A stretch of 64,000 nt of DNA from Candidatus Kuenenia stuttgartensis. Its GTDB lineage: Bacteria > Planctomycetota > Planctomycetia > Gemmatales > Gemmataceae. The position numbers and the translations under genes were made by a program. The notes beneath the pieces were generated by a model. It searched no databases. It saw nothing but the letters and a program-made list of their open reading frames with translations, and was not told where the DNA came from. The stretch spans positions 1 to 64,000 of the forward strand of contig CAMCLK010000001.1 of assembly GCA_945875585.1 (NCBI GenBank), given 5' to 3'. Shown one piece after another: positions 59,009 through 64,000 of the stretch; within the stretch, counting starts at the first letter, position 1; each line of letters begins with the position of its first letter.

Positions 59009-62000
59009 TCAGGATAGGGTTCGTTGAATCTTATCGATCCTGAAGGCTTCAATCACATCATCAACCTTAATGTCATCGTAACCGGCAATCCGCAAGCCGC
59101 ATTCAAGGCCTTCACGCACTTCGCGCACGTCGTCCTTAAACCGTTTGAGCGATTCCAGAGATGCCATACGGTCGTTGGGTGGATAAATCACCACGCCACC
59201 ACGAATAAGGCGAATGCGCGCGGAACGCTCGATGGTGCCCTGAGTCACAAAGCAACCAGCAATGGTTCCCACGCGGCTGATCTTGAATACGTCGCGCACC
59301 ACCGTGCGGCCAAGGTGCACAATTTCTTCGCGGGGCTTCAGACGGCCTTCCAGCGCTGCTCTCAGGTCTTCCGTGAGCTTGTAGATAATATCATATTCGC
59401 GAATCGATACGCCGCGCTCGTCTGCAAGGGCCATCGCGCGGTCATCCGCGACCGCATTGAAGCCCACGATAATCGTGTCTTCAGGCGAAGTCAGAGCCAA
59501 CTGCACATCCGATTCTGTCACGCCGCCAACTGCCGCGTGGAGCAAACGAACACGGACTTCAGCATGCTGCAACTTTTCGATTTCTTTGCGGATCGCTTCC
59601 ACTGAACCGCGGAAGTCCGCCTTCAAAATGACCTTCAGTTCAATGATTTCGGCAGTACCGGGCGCGCCGAAGTTCATCGGCATGCGACGGATCTGCAAGG
59701 CTTCCGACTGCGCCGTGTGCCTTTGCTCTGCGATTTCACGCGCGACGTGAAGTTCGGGAACGACTAAGAAGGTGTCGTCCGCATTCGGGACTTCTTCAAG
59801 ACCCATCACAAGGACGGGCATCGAAGGACCAGCTTCGTCGATTGGCCTGCCAAGATCGTCGTACATCATGCGGGCGCGACCGAAGGTCGAACCACACAGT
59901 ATCACGTCGCCCTTACGAAGCGTTCCATCCTGAACAAGGAATGTCGCGGCAATGCCCTGACCTTCACTGACGTGGGCTTCAAGGCACAAACCGGTTGCCC
60001 GGCGTGATGGATTGGCATGCAAATCTTCGAGTTCTGCAACCAAGGCAATCGTTTCCAGCAAATCTTCGATGCCCTTGCCAGTTGCTGCCGAGGTCTGCAC
60101 AAACGGTACTTCACCACCCATGGAGTCTGGGATCAGGCCAAGACCGTAAAGCATCTGCTCCGTTTTCCGGATATTCGCATTCGGAAGATCGATCTTGTTG
60201 ATGGCAACGATGATTTTTACATCCGCCGCCTTGGCATGGTTGATCGCTTCTTCTGTCTGTGGCATCACGCCGTCATCGGCGGCTACCACGATCACGGCAA
60301 TGTCGGTGACATTGGCGCCACGGGCGCGCATCTTCGTGAATGCCTCGTGACCAGGTGTGTCGAGGAACGTTGCAGGCTTACCATTGTGCATGACACGCCA
60401 TGCGCGCAGCACTTGGGTAATACCGCCAGCTTCCGTCGATACCACATTGCTTTTGCGAATCTTGTCCAAGAGCGATGTCTTGCCATGGTCCACGTGACCC
60501 ATAATGGTGACGATCGGTGCCCGAGGTTTCAGATCGCCTTCGTTCGTTTCCTGAACCAATCCCTTGAGCAGCTCTTCTTCGCTCGAGGAGTCGGCCTTCA
60601 CATCCAGCTCAATACCCGCCTCAAGCGCAATCAACTGGGCCATTTCGTTTTCGAGAACGCTATTGATGTTCACCCCGGCCACGCCTTGGCCCATGAGCTT
60701 CATCAACAACTCGCCCGTCTTCATACCGATAGCTTCAGACAGCGATCGAACAGTGATCGGAATCGCAATCGGCACCTTGCCTTTACGCGGCATGACGGCC
60801 TTTACCACATGCCGTGGTTTTCTGCCGAAACGGCGCAGGCGAGGATTGTCTTCCTCGATGTCCCCAATCCGGTTGACGCGGAGATCGGGCGTGCCATCGC
60901 TTCGGCGCGCTACCTGGCGTTCGTTACGCTCGCGATGTCTGTCGGCCCGACCCGCTACTCCGGGCTTGCGGACCGCGCCGGGTGCTGCTGCTCCGGCCTT
61001 CTTCTTGCCATCTTCGTCGTCATCGATGATGACAGGGCCCGCTTCAGCTCGGAGAGATTTTGCCTGAACAGCGCGGGTAACATCTTCAATGCCAATGGGG
61101 CCAGTGCCCGTGCGCTGAAGGTCGGAAGGAATATCGGCAAGTTTGCGAATGCCCGATGGCATGCCTTGCTTGAGTGTTGATTCCGGCGGACGTGGCCTGA
61201 ACATACCGGGGCCGGATTGACCACCACCTTGACCGGGGCCACCAGGACCACCGGGGCCCATGTTTTGGCGCGATGCGACAGGGCGCAATGGCATGGGTGC
61301 GCGGGGCGCTACAGGCGATCCACCCGCCGCATTATTTGGATTATTTCCAGGAACAGGCCGTGCGCCTCCCGGAACTGGGCGCGCTCCGCCATCCATTCGT
61401 ACACGTGAACCGCCCGCAGGAGCTGGGCCTACAGGACCGCGCTGGTTGCCACCGGGGCCACCAGATGACGGACGTCCGCCAAGATCTGGCATTCTGCCAC
61501 TTGGACCAATTGGGCGAACTGGTGTCGAACGCAAGTTGGCAACACCGTCACCTGTACCCACTGGCCGCACAGGTGCGGTAGGTGCATGGGTTGGGCGAAC
61601 CGACGTTGGCTCTTTTGGTGGTACTGGAGCTGGTGCCTGCTCAACTGGAGCAACCACAGGTGCCTGCACCACAGGAGGCGCGACGGCAACTACTTCAGGA
61701 ACAACTGGTGGTTTTTCTTGAGCCGCAACAGGTTCTGGTGCTGCGGTTGGTTTTGGAGTTTCCGCAGCAATCACAGCTACCGGTTCGGGAATACGTTCAA
61801 CAACTGGAACCGGTTTTGGTTTTTCAGCGGCAACTACCGGAGCAACCACAACTGGTTCTACAGCTGCTGGTGCAGGTGTTGCTGCTGGGGCGGCGGGTGC
61901 TGCCGCAACCACAGGCGGAGTCGCAGCCGATGGAATCGATGGAACTTTGGAAGCAACCGGTGCCACTGGCGACGACACGGGTCTGGCAGGAGCAATGGTG

Positions 62001-62302
62001 GGCGGACGAACAGGCTGAGGTATTGGGCGCGGCGGCGCAGGCCTAGCCAATGTCGGTGGACGCAACGGTGTTGGGGCGGCGGGGATCGCCGGACCACGGT
62101 TCTGTTCGGGAGATGGGGCGGGTGCCGGGCGACCGCCACCTCTCTTCACCATCTGTACCAATTGATCGCGCTGCTCGGGTTCAATGGAACTGAGCTGGTT
62201 TTTCACATCCCAGCCTTGGCCTTTGCAAAGATCGATTAAATCTTTGCAATCGACATCCAACTCTTTGGCCAGCAGGTATAAACGAACCTTTTCCTTCTGC
62301 AA
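59009..62302 (-). CDS. infB: Translation initiation factor IF-2
   Basis: Brings fMet-tRNA to the 30S subunit with GTP. It has 1097 aa, longer than E. coli IF-2 (890), because of a Pro/Ala/Val-rich and then Gly-rich linker (about 55-375). The N-terminal IF2_N fold ([19 protein letters not shown]) is present. The GTP site [16 protein letters not shown] begins at about 600, with DTPGHEAF and NKIDLPNA. The start codon is TTG at 62302 with GAGGGG upstream; no closer ATG fits the conserved N-terminus. Confidence 0.95.
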   Translation of the reverse strand: MQKEKVRLYLLAKELDVDCKDLIDLCKGQGWDVKNQLSSIEPEQRDQLVQMVKRGGGRPAPAPSPEQNRGPAIPAAPTPLRPPTLARPAPPRPIPQPVRPPTIAPARPVSSPVAPVASKVPSIPSAATPPVVAAAPAAPAATPAPAAVEPVVVAPVVAAEKPKPVPVVERIPEPVAVIAAETPKPTAAPEPVAAQEKPPVVPEVVAVAPPVVQAPVVAPVEQAPAPVPPKEPTSVRPTHAPTAPVRPVGTGDGVANLRSTPVRPIGPSGRMPDLGGRPSSGGPGGNQRGPVGPAPAGGSRVRMDGGARPVPGGARPVPGNNPNNAAGGSPVAPRAPMPLRPVASRQNMGPGGPGGPGQGGGQSGPGMFRPRPPESTLKQGMPSGIRKLADIPSDLQRTGTGPIGIEDVTRAVQAKSLRAEAGPVIIDDDEDGKKKAGAAAPGAVRKPGVAGRADRHRERNERQVARRSDGTPDLRVNRIGDIEEDNPRLRRFGRKPRHVVKAVMPRKGKVPIAIPITVRSLSEAIGMKTGELLMKLMGQGVAGVNINSVLENEMAQLIALEAGIELDVKADSSSEEELLKGLVQETNEGDLKPRAPIVTIMGHVDHGKTSLLDKIRKSNVVSTEAGGITQVLRAWRVMHNGKPATFLDTPGHEAFTKMRARGANVTDIAVIVVAADDGVMPQTEEAINHAKAADVKIIVAINKIDLPNANIRKTEQMLYGLGLIPDSMGGEVPFVQTSAATGKGIEDLLETIALVAELEDLHANPSRRATGLCLEAHVSEGQGIAATFLVQDGTLRKGDVILCGSTFGRARMMYDDLGRPIDEAGPSMPVLVMGLEEVPNADDTFLVVPELHVAREIAEQRHTAQSEALQIRRMPMNFGAPGTAEIIELKVILKADFRGSVEAIRKEIEKLQHAEVRVRLLHAAVGGVTESDVQLALTSPEDTIIVGFNAVADDRAMALADERGVSIREYDIIYKLTEDLRAALEGRLKPREEIVHLGRTVVRDVFKISRVGTIAGCFVTQGTIERSARIRLIRGGVVIYPPNDRMASLESLKRFKDDVREVREGLECGLRIAGYDDIKVDDVIEAFRIDKIQRTLS

Positions 62303-62429
62303 GCGCCACCCCTCACAAACTGTACCGACAAATTCCCAGGACGGGATTCGTCCAACTTTAATTCTAAGAGCCTTAACCCGTTTGAAAAGGCCGGAAAACC
62401 CGGCTCAACCGATTCCAACGGCTTCAAGC

Positions 62430-64000
62430 CTACGGCTGGTCCGCTGCTGGAGCATCTGAAACCAACTCTTCAGGTGTCTCGGACGGGGCCGTTGCTTCTT
62501 CGCCAGAGAACAACCCATCAAACGACATGGGTGATTCGGAATCTGGCTGTGAGATCTCAGCCTCTTCTTGCGGAACCTCTTCCTCTTGAAGGGGTTGCCA
62601 CACGCTTTGATCCATCTCGTCGGCCCATTCAGTCACATACTGCATGGCTGATTCGGCATCTTCCTGGGTCAGGGAATTGCCTGAAAGTGAGATCAGGTAA
62701 TCGGGGTCGATCGACCTCAGATCCCGATAGGTAAGAAAGCCTTCTGCCAAAAGCAAACCCGGTAAAGTTTCGCCCAGTCCGGGCACCTGTGGGAACCAGT
62801 GACGTGCTTTTTGCAGTGCCTGATCGTAACCGTCCCGCGTGGTGATGACCGCTTCCCAGCCCGGAAGCCGACCGGTGAACCGTGTCAGGCGATCTTTTTG
62901 AGACTCGGCATCTGCCAGTTGATTTTCGCGGACCTGAACGAGGGCGCGCTTCAAGCGGGGGAACAGGTAAACGTCGGTTTCGTTAACTGTTACACCTTCG
63001 AGATTTTCGACAATGAACTCGATGTCGTCAGACCGTTCCTTGGCAAAAGCAATGATTTCGTCGGCTTCTTCCATGGTGAGCGTGTCTTCGGAAAGCTCTA
63101 CGATTTCCGCCGGATCCATCGAATATCCTAGGTCTTCATAATCGAAGAAGCCTTCAGTGATGATCGATTCGATCAAAGAATCGGGCAGACCGGGGATATG
63201 CTGGAACAGGAGCTGCGACTTGTCGAGGCTGCGGTTCAGCTCGTCGTACGTCATGATTTCGATGTCCCACCCAACCAGCTTGCTGGCCAGACGCACATTC
63301 TGACCACGTTTGCCAATGGCCAGCGACAACTGATCTTCTTGAACCAGAACGATCGCGCGACCAAGCCGAGGGTACAGCTGCACTTCGGCGATACCTGCAG
63401 GTTGCAATGCGTTCGGGATCAGAACCTGAAGGGAGTCGTTCCAGCGAACGATGTCGATCCGCTCGCCATTCAGCTCTTCAACAATGTTTTTGATGCGGCT
63501 GCCCTTCATACCCACGCAGGCGCCCACTGGATCGACCTTCTGGTCGATGCTGCTCACGGCAACCTTGGCGCGGTTTCCGGCTTCCCGGGCCACCGCGCGA
63601 ATTTCAATGGTGTGGTCGGCTACTTCGGGGATTTCTTCTTCGAACAAACGCCTGACAAAGTCGGGGTGCGTGCGTGACAGCACAATTTTCACACGGTTGC
63701 CAACCTTTTTCACTTCCAGAAGTACGGCCTTGATCCGTTCGTTCTCGTGGTGGGTTTCGCCACGGATCTGCTCGGTCAGCGGCATGATGGCTTCAACATT
63801 ACGGTCGTTGTCGAGAACAACTGTGGCCACGTGCCTATCGATTCGCTTCACTTGACCGGTGACCAGATCGCCAATCCGGGGCTTAAATCGTTCGAACACG
63901 TCGTCAGATTCGGCTTCACGGAAGCTTTGGATCATCTGCTGCTTGGCAGATTGCGCGGCAATGCGCCCGAGTTCTTCGGGTGCTAAAACCTTGATGGAGG
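62430..64000 (-). CDS. nusA: Transcription elongation factor NusA (N-terminus cut by window edge)
   Basis: Binds RNA polymerase and controls pausing, termination and antitermination. The gene starts beyond the right edge; the visible part begins in the N-terminal domain ([11 protein letters not shown]). Domains, numbering from the Met at 63935: S1 (about 21-88), KH1 with GMKGSRI (142-148), KH2 with GKRGQNV (208-214), a helix-hairpin-helix part to about 303, then a second copy of the KH2+HhH unit (321-440) whose KH loop is degenerate (ESQKDRL), and an acidic tail. E. coli NusA has only KH1, KH2 and two acidic repeats. Confidence 0.92.
   Translation of the reverse strand, partial: SIKVLAPEELGRIAAQSAKQQMIQSFREAESDDVFERFKPRIGDLVTGQVKRIDRHVATVVLDNDRNVEAIMPLTEQIRGETHHENERIKAVLLEVKKVGNRVKIVLSRTHPDFVRRLFEEEIPEVADHTIEIRAVAREAGNRAKVAVSSIDQKVDPVGACVGMKGSRIKNIVEELNGERIDIVRWNDSLQVLIPNALQPAGIAEVQLYPRLGRAIVLVQEDQLSLAIGKRGQNVRLASKLVGWDIEIMTYDELNRSLDKSQLLFQHIPGLPDSLIESIITEGFFDYEDLGYSMDPAEIVELSEDTLTMEEADEIIAFAKERSDDIEFIVENLEGVTVNETDVYLFPRLKRALVQVRENQLADAESQKDRLTRFTGRLPGWEAVITTRDGYDQALQKARHWFPQVPGLGETLPGLLLAEGFLTYRDLRSIDPDYLISLSGNSLTQEDAESAMQYVTEWADEMDQSVWQPLQEEEVPQEEAEISQPDSESPMSFDGLFSGEEATAPSETPEELVSDAPAADQP

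Noticed and set aside
60017-62239. Long open frames on the plus strand opposite infB
   Set aside because: They are shadows of the highly biased Pro/Ala/Gly codons of IF-2; the infB frame has clear domains throughout.

Overview
The window reads as chromosome from a planctomycete, most likely a Gemmata-like member. The grounds are a large extracellular repeat protein with the LEDRLTP-type N-terminal motif, a secreted HEAT-repeat protein, a secreted sulfatase, a Ser/Thr kinase with a C-terminal membrane anchor, a CxxC...CxxC zinc-ribbon membrane protein, TIGR03032 and GT41 proteins, and envelope-sugar and lipid-acyltransferase genes that imply a Gram-negative envelope. This is inference from gene content; no rRNA, tRNA or CRISPR array was seen. 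Genes lie on both strands in short operons, often with ATGA or TGATG start/stop overlaps.

Layout. 0-2.75 kb (minus): nucleotide-sugar operon rfbF-rfbG-DegT aminotransferase. 2.96-4.27 kb (plus): an orphan ParA ATPase and ybeY. 4.27-5.23 kb: a facing pair of REP-like palindromes, a HAD hydrolase and two hairpins. 5.23-8.03 kb (minus): a three-gene operon of two paralogous signal-peptide/single-membrane-span proteins followed by a MamK-like actin; I find no description of this set in what I know. 8.3-9.1 kb: a zeta-toxin-like kinase with a tiny overlapping partner. 9.1-11.2 kb: duplicated Uma2 nucleases and an LpxL-type acyltransferase. 11.5-14 kb: an MFS transporter, then a repeat-rich stretch around hicAB. 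14-20.8 kb: a GT-C membrane glycosyltransferase, a MazG-like pyrophosphohydrolase, rimI, a secreted coiled-coil protein, cmk and plsC, then the methyltransferase-phosphoesterase-cupin operon.

20.8-38 kb holds mainly envelope and extracellular genes: a Tat-like secreted protein, an ArnT-like glycosyltransferase, the HEAT protein, a seven-repeat cadherin-like protein, TIGR03032 and GT41 divergent to each other, a sulfatase, a cytochrome c, a PPC-domain protein, an HD phosphohydrolase and an EamA exporter. 38-45.2 kb carries a gluconolactonase-MFS-adenylate cyclase operon and a two-gene version of the D-glutamate cyclase DGLUCY, followed at 45.2-52.5 kb by RNA-modification genes, a beta-CASP ribonuclease, a histidine phosphatase, the zinc-ribbon protein and the kinase. 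52.8-56.2 kb is a four-gene cassette of small membrane-anchored proteins, three of them coiled-coil or helical and sharing a GKIL N-terminal anchor. 56.3-64 kb is mnmA and the translation operon nusA-infB-ylxP-rbfA, running leftwards, with an endonuclease III-like gene after it.

The strongest candidates for something undescribed are the actin/paralog operon, an internal tandem duplication of the KH2-HhH unit in NusA, and the GKIL cassette.
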